NCBI RefSeq assembly: GCF_045062605.1
Contig: NZ_JBJGDW010000093.1
Location: forward strand, 1-10,769
DNA: 10,769 nucleotides
Reading direction: 5' to 3'
Origin: Deinococcus sp045062605
Lineage (GTDB): Bacteria; Deinococcota; Deinococci; Deinococcales; Deinococcaceae
Numbering within the stretch: position 1 is the stretch's first letter; each line of letters starts with the position of its first letter. Shown here piece by piece: positions 1 through 7,053 of the stretch. The position numbers and the translations under genes are program-made. Below the pieces are notes generated by a model. That model was not told where the DNA came from. It was given only the letters and a program-made list of their open reading frames with translations, and ran no database searches.

Positions 1-55
1 TTGAGTTCAGGTGACCACGTTTTCCGTTGCTTTCCCATATGTTCCCTCCAGTGTG

Positions 56-79
56 CCCCACCCTCTCAACGGGTGGGGG
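56..79 (+). terminator. Possible terminator hairpin of an upstream gene
   Basis: CCCCACCC (56-63) and GGGTGGGG (71-78) form a perfect 8-bp stem around a 7-base loop. The following bases (GACTTTCTG) carry only a weak T run, so this could be a terminator for a plus-strand gene left of the window or simply a stable hairpin. Confidence 0.35.
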
Positions 80-161
80 ACTTTCTGTCGGGATTTCTGG
101 AGCACTACCAGGGATCTGAGGCGAAAACCGCTCCTTATTTTTTGCCGACTTCAAAGGGGCT

Positions 162-177
162 GTGAAGGTCATCTTTC
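162..177 (+). promoter_or_regulatory. Shared AAGGTCA-type motif upstream of the hydrolase
   Basis: GTGAAGGTCATCTTTC lies 93 bases before the hydrolase start. It matches 15 of 16 bases of a site oriented the same way 101 bases before the manganese catalase start. It sits 26 bases upstream of a possible -10 hexamer TAGGCT (199-204), a position typical of an activator site close to the -35 region. Binding protein unknown; the regulatory role is inferred only from recurrence and placement. Confidence 0.4.
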
Positions 178-270
178 CCGTCCCCACCGAATGTTCTCTA
201 GGCTGTGCAGGAAGTCAAAACGATGTGGACGTCTGACCCCAGGCATACGGCCCCGTCATAGAGGTATTTC

Positions 271-1161
271 ATGCAGCAAAAAAACAAGAACAAACTGGCC
301 CTGGGTCTCGCCCTCCTCTCCGGCGCAGCGCTGGCAGGTGGCAACGACGGCTCCCGACAAGAAGGCATGCTGGACGTGAACGGCGCGCAGATTCACTACG
401 TCTCGCAGGGCAGCGGCACGCCCATGCTGCTGCTGCACGGCTACCCCCTGAGCGGCGAACTGTTCTCGCGCAACCGGGACGCGCTGGCCAACGCGGGCTA
501 CCGGGTCATCACCCTTGACCACCGGGGCTACGGCAAAAGCGTAGCCCCCGACAGCGATACCGGCTCCATTCAGACCTATGCCAAAGACGCGCTGGCCGTG
601 ATGGACCAGCTCAACGTTCCCAGTGCCATCATCGGCGGCATGTCGATGGGCGGTCCCATCGTGTTCGAGATGTACCGCACCGCCCCCGAACGCTTCAAGG
701 CCATGGTGCTGATCGACACCATCGCCAACCCCACCAATGTGGTGGAAAAGGCCCTGTGGGGCGGCATGGCGCAGAAGGCCGTGACCTACGGGTCACAGTC
801 GCTGGTGGGCGAACTGCTCAAGGACATGCTCTCGGGCGTGACCCGCCTCAACAAGCCCGGCGACGCGAAGTTCCTGGGCGACATCGTGAAACAGGCCAGC
901 GTCGCCGGGGACGTGGCAGGAGCCGTGGCGCTGTCCGAGCGACCCGACTCCTTGCCCACCCTGGGGACCATTACCGTGCCGACGCTGATCCTGGTGGGGG
1001 TGGAGGACACCGTGTATCCGCCGCCCTTCGCCATGAAGATGCAGCAGAACATTGCGGGCAGCAAAATGGTGCTGATCCCCGGAGCCGCCCACGCCGCCAT
1101 CTACGAGAACGCACCCTTCGCTAACCGCGCCATCTTGGACTGGGCCAAGACGCTGAAGTAA
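271..1161 (+). CDS. Secreted alpha/beta-fold hydrolase
   Basis: A 296-residue protein of the alpha/beta hydrolase superfamily, the group that includes esterases, haloalkane dehalogenases and cofactor-free haloperoxidases; the substrate cannot be told from sequence. It has the oxyanion motif LLHGYP (His56-Gly57), the nucleophile elbow GMSMG with Ser125, the acid Asp246 in GVEDTVYP and the catalytic His274 in GAAHAAIYEN, giving a complete Ser-Asp-His triad in canonical order. The N-terminus (lysines, then a hydrophobic stretch ending ALA-GG near residue 22) is a Sec-type signal peptide without a lipobox cysteine, so the mature enzyme should be periplasmic or extracellular. The ATG is preceded by AGAGGT at SD distance and is the start that includes the whole signal peptide. 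It is monocistronic: a strong terminator follows directly. The presence of the gene is secure; the substrate is open. Confidence 0.93.
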   Translation: MQQKNKNKLALGLALLSGAALAGGNDGSRQEGMLDVNGAQIHYVSQGSGTPMLLLHGYPLSGELFSRNRDALANAGYRVITLDHRGYGKSVAPDSDTGSIQTYAKDALAVMDQLNVPSAIIGGMSMGGPIVFEMYRTAPERFKAMVLIDTIANPTNVVEKALWGGMAQKAVTYGSQSLVGELLKDMLSGVTRLNKPGDAKFLGDIVKQASVAGDVAGAVALSERPDSLPTLGTITVPTLILVGVEDTVYPPPFAMKMQQNIAGSKMVLIPGAAHAAIYENAPFANRAILDWAKTLK

Positions 1162-1176
1162 GCAGATCTTCATTGG

Positions 1177-1216
1177 AGGTGGGGCAGCATATTGATGCTG
1201 CCCCACCTTTCGTTTT
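1177..1216 (+). terminator. Rho-independent terminator of the hydrolase gene
   Basis: A perfect 14-bp stem (1177-1190 with 1195-1208) around a 4-base ATTG loop is followed by TTTCGTTTT. It begins 15 bases after the hydrolase stop codon and isolates that gene from the downstream pair. Confidence 0.88.
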
Positions 1217-1680
1217 CATGCGTTTGGTCACAGGAGGCCACGCTCCCTGGCCACAGGACAAAGGCTTAACCTGGCGAAAGCCGAAATTTTGTCCAAATCG
1301 TATGAGAGAATTCTGACGCTACAGTTCAGAGGTGTGCAGAAACGGCCATTTTTGCGTCTCAGAAGGCAGTCCGTAAAAATCGGTGTTTTCGGATTGCGTA
1401 TCTGTAGTGCAGAACGAAGAATCATGGCGATAGGTTTGTGCGAGCCATTTCGCTTATAGCGCAAATGATGCTATGCGTGCCCGACAGCAAAACACAGCCT
1501 TTCATCTGAGTTGGCCAAAAATCGAGCCTTCGCCAGGTTAAACCCTTGAAGGTCAGGAAGGAAATCCTCAACCCAGCCTTAAGCTGACCTTGAAGCAGCG
1601 TTGAACGTTGTCCCACATGGTGGTCAGCTTCCACTCTGCTGCCGTTCGCTTAGGCAGCATATCGGGCGGAGGATCCACAC
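1217..1680. other. Intergenic region upstream of the dehydrogenase-SOD pair
   Basis: About 460 bases, visibly more A/T-rich than the flanking genes. Two short minus-strand open frames (78 and 70 codons) show no recognisable motif, and I regard them as chance. Near the right end are two inverted AAGGTCAG copies (1549-1556 and 1584-1591) and an SD (GGAGGA, about 1669-1674) before the dehydrogenase start. The length suggests a long leader or a complex promoter. Confidence 0.5.
1546..1595 (+). promoter_or_regulatory. Inverted pair of AAGGTCAG motifs
   Basis: AAGGTCAG occurs at 1549-1556 and its inverse CTGACCTT at 1584-1591, starting 35 bases apart and about 90-130 bases before the dehydrogenase start. 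The 11-mer AAGCTGACCTT (1581-1591) recurs exactly at 5561-5571, upstream of the catalase. This could be an operator for a regulator common to both transcription units. The role is inferred. Confidence 0.4.
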
Positions 1681-2922
1681 ATGAGACGACTTTTGCTGAC
1701 CGCCCTCACGGCGGCCCTGGCCGTATCGGCCACCCCGGCAGGCGCGCAGGGCGTGCCCGCGCCGCGCCCCATTCCCCCCGGCGAGCCGCCCGTGACCGTC
1801 ACCGCCACCCGCAACGAGCCGACGCCGCTGGAATTCACGGCGGACAAGCTGAGCCGCCTGAAGGTTCCGGCTGGCTTTGAACTCAAGGTCATGGCGACGG
1901 GCCTGGGCAACGCCCGCATGATGCACGTGATGCCCGACGGCGGCATCTACCTGACGCGCCGCGCGCAGGGCGACGTGTATTACCTGAAGGACGCGAACGG
2001 GGACGGCCAGTTCGAGGCCACCGAGCGCAGACGGGTGGCGCAGAACATGAGCCTGGCCCACGGGCTAGATGTGCGGGACGGCAAGCTGTACGTGGTGGGC
2101 GAGAAGACCATCTGGGTCATGGACATGGCCAAAGACGGCGGCCTGAGCGTTCCGCGCGTCTTTGCCGACGGCTTTCCTGACGCCGGACAGCACCCGGCCC
2201 GCAGCCTGGCCTGGGGGCCGGACGGCTACCTGTACGCCACGTTCGGGTCCACCAACAACGACTCGCCCACACAGAACCCCGAGGAAGCCACCCTGCTGCG
2301 CCTCAGCCCGGACGGCAAGAGCCGCGAGGTCTACTCGCGCGGCCTGCGCCACACCATCGGCTTCGGCTGGCATCCGGTCACGGGGGTGCTGTACGGCTGG
2401 GACCAGGGCAGCGACTGGCACGGCGACAACATCCCGCCAGAGGAGCTGAACGTGCTGGAGCGCGGCAGGAATTATGGCTGGCCCTTTTGTTACGGCGACA
2501 AGAATCCAGACCCTTACGTGAATGTCGGCAACATTCCCGGCAAGATCACCAAGGCCGAATACTGCGCCGGGACCACGGCCAGCGTTCTCAATCACACTGC
2601 GCACGCAGCGGCCATCGCCATGGACTTTTACACTGGCAGCCAGTTTCCCGCCGAGTACAAGAACAGCGCTTTCGTGGCTTTCCGGGGATCGTGGAACCGC
2701 AATGAACCCAGCGGCTATTACATCGGGCATGTCAGCTTTGACGCGAACAACAGACCCACGGGCGTCACGCCCTTCGTAAGCGGCTTCGTGTACCAGGACG
2801 GGGACGTGTGGAAGCAGTTCGGGCGGGTAGCGGGCGTGGCCCAGTACACCGACGGCAGCCTGCTGTTCACCGACGATCAGAGCGGCGTGCTGTACCGCGT
2901 GCTGTACACCGGGGGCAAATGA
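1681..2922 (+). CDS. Secreted PQQ-dependent sugar dehydrogenase (sorbosone/glucose dehydrogenase-like)
   Basis: A 413-residue six-bladed beta-propeller of the soluble quinoprotein glucose/sorbosone dehydrogenase type. The family oxidises aldose sugars or sugar aldehydes with pyrroloquinoline quinone and Ca2+ outside the cytoplasm. The N-terminus is a clear Sec signal peptide with cleavage near AGA-QG (about residue 22). Family-like segments follow in order: SLAHGLD with His127 as a candidate active-site base, ARSLAWGPDGYLYATFGS (174-190), GLRHTIGFGWHP (221-232), GWDQGSDWHGDNIPPEELN (239-257), NYGWPFCYG, AFRGSWNR and GRVAGVAQ. Residues 104-115 also read as an EF-hand-like loop (Asp104, Asn106, Asp108, Glu115), a possible extra calcium site. 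GGAGGA precedes the ATG. The gene overlaps the next one by one base, so co-translation is likely. No PQQ synthesis genes are in the window, so the cofactor must come from elsewhere. The exact substrate is uncertain. Confidence 0.93.
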   Translation: MRRLLLTALTAALAVSATPAGAQGVPAPRPIPPGEPPVTVTATRNEPTPLEFTADKLSRLKVPAGFELKVMATGLGNARMMHVMPDGGIYLTRRAQGDVYYLKDANGDGQFEATERRRVAQNMSLAHGLDVRDGKLYVVGEKTIWVMDMAKDGGLSVPRVFADGFPDAGQHPARSLAWGPDGYLYATFGSTNNDSPTQNPEEATLLRLSPDGKSREVYSRGLRHTIGFGWHPVTGVLYGWDQGSDWHGDNIPPEELNVLERGRNYGWPFCYGDKNPDPYVNVGNIPGKITKAEYCAGTTASVLNHTAHAAAIAMDFYTGSQFPAEYKNSAFVAFRGSWNRNEPSGYYIGHVSFDANNRPTGVTPFVSGFVYQDGDVWKQFGRVAGVAQYTDGSLLFTDDQSGVLYRVLYTGGK

Positions 2923-4346
2923 TGAACAGCACAAGAAAAGGGCTGGCTCTCGGTTTGGGGGGCGCGGCACTCCTGCTCAGTGGTCTGGTGCTGGCGGGCG
3001 GGACGGAACCTATGACGGGAATGATGCCCGCCAGCCTCAGGGCGACGGCGGCGATGCGTGACCCCGCCGGGCAGGTACGCGGCGAGGCCAGCTTTGAGCA
3101 GGTGGGCCTGGGCATGCGCGTGACCGTGACGGCCAGCGGTCTGACCCCCGGCATGCACGGCATGCACTTTCACGATCTGGGTCGCTGTACCCCCGGCGTG
3201 GACGCCGCCGTGAATAAGGTGGTGCCTTTCGGGGGCGCGGGCGGCCACTTTGATCCGGGCGGCAGCAAGAACCACGACAGCCCCACGGCGGGCAACAAGT
3301 ATGGCCACGGCGGCGATCTGCCCATGCTGAACGTGGGCGCGGACGGCACTGGCACGGCCACCTTTACCACCGACAAGAGCAGCCTGACGGGCAAGAACGG
3401 CGTCCTGAACCGCTCGCTGATGATTCACGCTGAAATGGACGACTACAAGAGCGATCCCAGCGGCAAGAGCGGCGCACGCGAACGCTGCGGCGTGATTCTC
3501 CGCGACGACTTCACCGTGCGCGATTACCCGCTGCCCGGCATCCAAGACTTCCCAGAGGGCGTGGCCTACGACGCTCAAAAGGGCGTGATCTACACCGGCA
3601 GCGCGGCCAACGGCAATATCTACGCCGTCAACGCGGGTACGGGTGCCACCAGCCTCTTTTCAGAGGGCGGCGCAGTGGGCCGCAGCACGGCGCTGGGCCT
3701 GAAGGTGGACGTGCAGGGCCGCGTGTGGGTGGCCGGAGGGGCAACCGGGGCCATCAGCGTCCTGTCGCCGGACGGCGCGCCCGTCGCCACGCTGATGACG
3801 CCGCCCAGCCCCAGCCCGTACCTCAACGATCTGATCCCCACGCCCGACGGCAGCGTGTACGTCACCGATTCCACCCGCCCGGTGATCTGGCGCGTGCGGG
3901 ACATGAAAGTCGAACGCTGGCTGGACCTGGGCGGCACGCCGATCAAGTACGGCCCCGGCATCAACCTGAACGGCATCGTGGCCTCGCCGGACGGACGCTA
4001 TCTGCTGAGCGTCCAGCTCAACACGGGTGAGCTGTGGCGCATCGACACGGGGACGAAGGCGATCAAAAAGGTGATGGGCGGCCTGAAGAACGGCGACGGT
4101 CTGCTGCTGGACGGCCAGACCCTCTATGTGGCCCGCAACGCCGATGGCGTGGTCAGCAAGGTGGGCCTGGGGGCCGATTACGGCAGCGGCACGCTGATGA
4201 TGGAAGAGCCGCTAGCCGGACTGCGCTTTCCCACCACGCTGGCGAAAGTGGGGGCGGACGTGGTGGTGACGCAGGGACAACTGGACAAATTGCAGGGCGG
4301 CACGCCGGAAACGCCGTTCAAGCTGACACGCTTCAAGACCTTCTGA
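2922..4346 (+). CDS. sodC: Secreted Cu/Zn superoxide dismutase fused to an SMP-30-like beta-propeller
   Basis: A 474-residue two-domain protein. Residues 1 to about 26 form a Sec signal peptide ending LAGG. Residues of about 38-195 are a Cu/Zn SOD domain with every expected ligand: Cu His82, His84, His109, His169; Zn His109, His118, His129, Asp132; the Cys89-Cys189 disulfide; and active-site Arg186 three residues before the second cysteine. It should dismutate superoxide in the periplasm or outside. Residues of about 205-474 form a gluconolactonase/SMP-30-like propeller (FPEGVAYD, YLNDLIPTPDGSVYVTD, LNGIVASPDGRY, GDGLLLDG), with possible metal ligands Glu212, Asn350 and Asp392. Typical SodC proteins are only about 150-200 residues. 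The frame runs without interruption across the junction. I chose ATG 2922 over the adjacent ATG 2919 because GGGGG at 2911-2915 then has a 6-base spacer; it overlaps the dehydrogenase stop as TGATG. The SOD call is firm; the propeller's activity is unknown. Confidence 0.93.
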   Translation: MNSTRKGLALGLGGAALLLSGLVLAGGTEPMTGMMPASLRATAAMRDPAGQVRGEASFEQVGLGMRVTVTASGLTPGMHGMHFHDLGRCTPGVDAAVNKVVPFGGAGGHFDPGGSKNHDSPTAGNKYGHGGDLPMLNVGADGTGTATFTTDKSSLTGKNGVLNRSLMIHAEMDDYKSDPSGKSGARERCGVILRDDFTVRDYPLPGIQDFPEGVAYDAQKGVIYTGSAANGNIYAVNAGTGATSLFSEGGAVGRSTALGLKVDVQGRVWVAGGATGAISVLSPDGAPVATLMTPPSPSPYLNDLIPTPDGSVYVTDSTRPVIWRVRDMKVERWLDLGGTPIKYGPGINLNGIVASPDGRYLLSVQLNTGELWRIDTGTKAIKKVMGGLKNGDGLLLDGQTLYVARNADGVVSKVGLGADYGSGTLMMEEPLAGLRFPTTLAKVGADVVVTQGQLDKLQGGTPETPFKLTRFKTF

Positions 4347-4363
4347 AGATCGGATAGGCATAG

Positions 4364-4401
4364 GCAGACGGCGCAAGGACAGAATTCTCCGCGCCGCCTG
4401 C
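4364..4401 (+). terminator. Weak hairpin after the SOD fusion gene
   Basis: GCAGACGGCGC (4364-4374) and GCGCCGCCTGC (4391-4401) pair with one mismatch around a 16-base loop, starting 18 bases after the stop. There is no clear T tract, so termination here may be inefficient or factor-dependent. Confidence 0.35.
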
Positions 4402-4533
4402 TCTGTTGCGTGCCAACTCACGGGCCGGATAAGGAATGATCAATGTCATGTGATGCACGCTCTCACGGCGAGACCTGCACACTCCCCCCGTCAGTCCCCG
4501 CCTTGTCGGTTGTCTACGCTTTGGGGGATGAGA

Positions 4534-4571
4534 GCGAAAAGGGCAACCAGCCCGTAAAGAAGCTGGTTGCC
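4534..4571 (-). terminator. Rho-independent terminator of the manganese catalase gene
   Basis: GGCAACCAGC (4542-4551) and GCTGGTTGCC (4562-4571) form a perfect 10-bp stem with a 10-base loop. On the minus strand the stem is followed by CCTTTTCGCTCT, a short T run, starting about 44 bases after the catalase stop. It also separates the two converging transcription units. Confidence 0.72.
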
Positions 4572-4614
4572 ATGACTTATCATTCGAAATCGTGCAGCGC
4601 TGAGCTTCGTCCGC

Positions 4615-5457
4615 TCAGTCGTCCGCTCCTTCCATCTGCTGCTTTTCGGCATACGCCTGCGGCATCGGTGGGGCCAGTTTCGGCTCCTCACCCATCGGCT
4701 GAACGGCATTCAAGCGGAACTGGCCTAACCCGTCCAACGACTCGCCACTCGTCCAGCGGCCCGACGGCACGTCCACACCCGCCACACCCGTGAAGAAGTA
4801 GTCATAACTGACCTTGCGCAGCTCCTCTTCCACAGGGAAGGAGTTCGGGATGGGCAGCGTCCCCTGATGACCGCCCAATTCCTCAATGACGGCCAGCCAC
4901 TGCTGCTGATGCATGGTGTCGCGGGCAATCAGGAAGCGCAGCATGTCCTTCATGCCAGGATCGTCAGTACACTCAAAGAGGCGGCAGGCCAGGGCGCGGC
5001 CCGTGGCTTCAGCGGTCACGTTGGCGTACATGTCGGCGGCCAGGTTGCCGCTGGCGTACACATGCGAGCCGTTGAACGGCACGCCGTTGGCATCGCCAGC
5101 CAGCGCCGCCATGCCCGCCGAGAGGTACTGGCGCGGGTCCATCCCGCCCATCAGGGCCGCCACCACGGGATTGGCCGAGGCCGCCGCATCCTTGTCTGCG
5201 CTGGACGCGCCTTCTAGGTTCAGGGCGACAGCGGTGGCCAGCATCTCGATATGGCCGATTTCCTCGGTCCCCGTGGACATCAGCATGTTGCGGTACTTGG
5301 CGGGGCCTCGCGCGCCGAACGCCTGAAACAGGTATTGCAGGCAGACGCGAATTTCGCCCTCCACACCGCCAATGGCCTGTTGAAGCAGGCGGGCAAAGCG
5401 GGGATCGGGAGTATCGACGCGGACTTCGTACTGGAGCTTGTTGTCGTAGTAGAACAT
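4615..5457 (-). CDS. Manganese (non-haem) catalase
   Basis: A 280-residue di-manganese catalase, which converts H2O2 to water and oxygen in the cytoplasm. The four-helix-bundle ligands are all present: Glu35 (GGVEGEI), Glu66 and His69 (GTEEIGH), Glu150 (TAEATGR) and His183 (RDTMHQQQW), at nearly the positions known from the family. Length is normal, and a proline-rich tail (LAPPMPQAYAEK) follows, as is common in this family. The frame extends 39 codons further upstream, but I start at the ATG read from 5457 because it gives the typical MFYYDNKLQYEV N-terminus and has GGGAGG 6 bases before it. There is no signal peptide. It converges on the SodC fusion gene with a terminator between them. Two direct AAGGTCAG repeats upstream suggest regulated expression. 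Confidence 0.95.
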   Translation of the reverse strand: MFYYDNKLQYEVRVDTPDPRFARLLQQAIGGVEGEIRVCLQYLFQAFGARGPAKYRNMLMSTGTEEIGHIEMLATAVALNLEGASSADKDAAASANPVVAALMGGMDPRQYLSAGMAALAGDANGVPFNGSHVYASGNLAADMYANVTAEATGRALACRLFECTDDPGMKDMLRFLIARDTMHQQQWLAVIEELGGHQGTLPIPNSFPVEEELRKVSYDYFFTGVAGVDVPSGRWTSGESLDGLGQFRLNAVQPMGEEPKLAPPMPQAYAEKQQMEGADD

Positions 5458-5508
5458 AATGGGCCTCCCAGGAAAAACCGCGCCACTTGGTATGGAGCAG
5501 AGGCCGTC

Positions 5509-5574
5509 ATTACACCCCCGCCACCCGAAAGAGCTGTGAGCCTGACCTTGAGCGCTCCGAAAGCTGACCTTCAC
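5509..5574 (-). promoter_or_regulatory. Catalase promoter region with two AAGGTCAG direct repeats
   Basis: On the minus strand, GTGAAGGTCAGCTTTC (5574-5559) and a second AAGGTCAG (5549-5542) are direct repeats 22 bases apart, about two helical turns. The proximal copy lies 27 bases upstream of a possible -10 hexamer TGTAAT (5514-5509), with no good -35 hexamer at 17-base spacing. This is what an activator-dependent promoter would look like. The distal copy matches the hydrolase upstream site at 15 of 16 positions. The function is inferred from arrangement. Confidence 0.45.
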
Positions 5575-5712
5575 GCGCTCTCCCGGTCTTGCTCAGTGGA
5601 TTGATCTGGTCCTGACCTGGCTGAGGGACGCCTCTGTTCTGATCAAGCTGTCCCCTGACGCCTTTATCCTCTCCTCAATCCAGCGTCGTGCCGGTCCATC
5701 CAGGCTCAGGGC

Positions 5713-5874
5713 ATGGGTCTCCTTGACACACTTGCTCTGGCGGGCATTGCGCTTTACCAACTTACCAACGCTGGATCTCGCCCCACAAAGGCTTTCGCTG
5801 CGTTCACGCTGCCATTTACGGCAGAGCGTCCTGTTCCGCTGCCATCGCCTAGGTCATCCGGGGCGCTGGCCTGA
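5713..5874 (+). CDS. Possible small hydrophobic protein or gene remnant
   Basis: A 53-codon frame starting MGLLDTLALAGIALYQL, which could form one membrane helix, followed by a proline-rich tail ending SGALA. The SD is weak (CAGG about 8 bases before the ATG). Coding-like sequence continues past the stop in another frame, so this may be the front of a frameshifted gene. I do not recognise a family, and it could be spurious. Confidence 0.22.
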   Translation: MGLLDTLALAGIALYQLTNAGSRPTKAFAAFTLPFTAERPVPLPSPRSSGALA

Positions 5875-6156
5875 ATCTGTCTGCTATCGCGGCCCGCTTC
5901 GCCGCATGTCGTCAGGCGTATGTTGCCCCTCAAGTCACGGGCCGTGACATGTGCTGCTGTGGGGCGTTACCCATGCCTTTCCGCTGCGGCTGAAGTGAAT
6001 TTCGTGGATCAATGCCTGGAGGTGACTGTCCCAATCCACCTGAGGCCGTCCCACGCCAGTTCAGCAGCATCGTGCTCATCTGATCCGCTTGGGGCTGCCT
6101 GGAGCCGTCACGGTGAGGGTTCTTAACAAGAGCGTGCGGGGGGTGTCGCCGCTGCG

Positions 6157-6240
6157 TCTGACCAGGATCCGTGGGGGTTTTTTCTGCTCAATGAAGGGGC
6201 GGGAGACCCACAGGTGACATCTGGTCTGTCTCTTCTAGAC
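6157..6240 (+). pseudogene. Diverged first copy of a duplicated gene end
   Basis: This stretch aligns with 7054-7136 at about 70% identity by hand, including a shared 15-base identical block (GGCGGGAGACCCACA) and a shared ending TCTTCTAGAC. In the second copy the frame reads SDEDLDLPLYLMNW then RETHMQRLGRIF and stop. Here the equivalent (SDQDPWGFF, then MKGRETHR, stop, HLVCLF, stop) is broken by a frameshift and an in-frame stop. It is therefore read as a decayed paralogous C-terminus of unknown function. Confidence 0.4.
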
Positions 6241-6387
6241 TTCATCTACCGTCCCGGACGAAGAAAATTAAGCAAATGGGTAACCGGAATGCGGAGCATT
6301 TACCGATTGCTACAGCAACCTCAATCCAGCACGAAGATTAGGGGGCAAGTCACCGTCCGGTGTCGAACCATCAAGCACAGTGCCAGT

Positions 6388-6603
6388 ATGAAGACTTCCA
6401 ACGTGTTGTACGTCCTAGGCTATGCCTCGATTGTCCTCTCGGCCATCAATTTCCTGCGCGGGAAGAGCAAGGATGGGCAGGAACAGGACATCAAGGAACG
6501 AGATGGTCTCTTCTTGGGTCACTGGGCACCCACCTTCTTCATTCTGGGTAAAGTGGCCGAGGACCGCGAGAAAGATGGCCGCAGTCTGCTGGACTTCAGT
6601 TAA
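6388..6603 (+). CDS. Small conserved-looking membrane protein of unknown function
   Basis: A 71-residue protein whose codons favour G/C at the third position. Residues of about 5-23 (NVLYVLGYASIVLSAINF) form a likely membrane helix, followed by a charged stretch rich in Lys, Asp, Glu and Gln. A second, partly hydrophobic segment contains GHWAPTFFILGKVAEDREK. The G-x-W-A-P-T-F-F-I-L-G pattern resembles short two-helix membrane proteins I have seen annotated as hypothetical in many bacteria; their function is not known to me. The frame runs on upstream to 6214, but that part overlaps the decayed repeat and has no family-like content, so I start at the ATG at 6388. No clear SD precedes it; leaderless translation is possible. 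It stands alone, with no operon partner. Confidence 0.65.
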   Translation: MKTSNVLYVLGYASIVLSAINFLRGKSKDGQEQDIKERDGLFLGHWAPTFFILGKVAEDREKDGRSLLDFS

Positions 6604-7053
6604 TCTAGAGGTTTGACTGACCCTCCCTGCCTCACGAGCGGGGAGCTTCACCGTTTGCAGATTCGGGGATTGAGACTGGGCTGATTGTTGGGCAGGAGTC
6701 CTAGCCGTTTATTCGCCTCCCGCCGCAGCACATTCCGCAGTGCCACGCTCGGCCCATGGCTCCTTAGCCATGGGCCAGCATTCTGTTCGGCTTGACGTCG
6801 CTCAGCAAGACGCCCAACCAAAGACACCTGAGCCAGCCCAAGGGCATGAAACCAGGGCATGCCAGGCAGGTGATTGCGTGACCCTCCTTCGCGCCAGAAC
6901 CAGGCACCTGATCTCGCCCCTCCTAGACGGACCCACGTCGCCGCCAGAGTTGCCACGATTTCCAGATGCCGAAATATGGTGGGAGTACTGCGCGCCGCAG
7001 CGGAGGCACCACCGTGTAAAGTCTTTCCGTTCGGTTTGATGCCAGAGGGCGAA
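6604..7053. other. Region without a secure gene
   Basis: Several overlapping open frames on both strands show no start context or motif. One plus-frame patch near 6940-7000 (LPRFPDAEIWWEYCA) looks protein-like but ends by frameshift before the segment at 7054-7136, consistent with an upstream part of the same broken gene. A perfect hairpin lies at 6751-6776. I see no RNA gene. Confidence 0.45.
6751..6776. repeat. Perfect 11-bp inverted repeat
   Basis: GGCCCATGGCT (6751-6761) and AGCCATGGGCC (6766-6776) are exact reverse complements around a CCTT loop. No T tract follows on either strand, so it is not a typical intrinsic terminator. It could be an operator, an RNA hairpin or a relic of a mobile element. 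Confidence 0.6.

Larger units (their letters stand above)
1..270. other. Upstream region of the secreted hydrolase
   Basis: I see no credible gene here; open frames across it lack codon bias and run antisense to or through the start of the hydrolase. It holds a GC-rich hairpin (56-78), an AAGGTCA-type motif (162-177), a possible -10 hexamer TAGGCT (199-204), and an SD-like AGAGGT at about 260-265, just before the hydrolase start. Its base composition is lower in GC than the following gene, as expected for a promoter region. Confidence 0.6.
5575..6387. other. Eroded region with no secure gene
   Basis: Around 800 bases in which coding-like stretches switch frame and hit stops. One frame yields a hydrophobic 53-codon frame (5713-5874); another continues with a stretch starting GAGLNLSAIAARFAACRQ and stopping soon after. 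This suggests one or more decayed genes. The right part (6157-6240) is a diverged copy of 7054-7136. I recognise no family. Confidence 0.5.

Noticed and set aside
11..379. A 122-codon plus-strand open frame at the left edge
   Set aside because: It runs through the promoter region and into the hydrolase gene in another frame, is rich in Arg, Cys and Ser without a motif, and lacks an SD.
2808..2921. An upstream extension of the SodC fusion by 38 codons
   Set aside because: The added residues are Arg-rich, overlap the dehydrogenase in another frame, and would bury the signal peptide.
2065..2970. A 301-codon minus-strand frame opposite the dehydrogenase
   Set aside because: It is antisense to a well-supported gene, is Val/Ala/His-rich as GC-rich shadows are, and shows no family motif.
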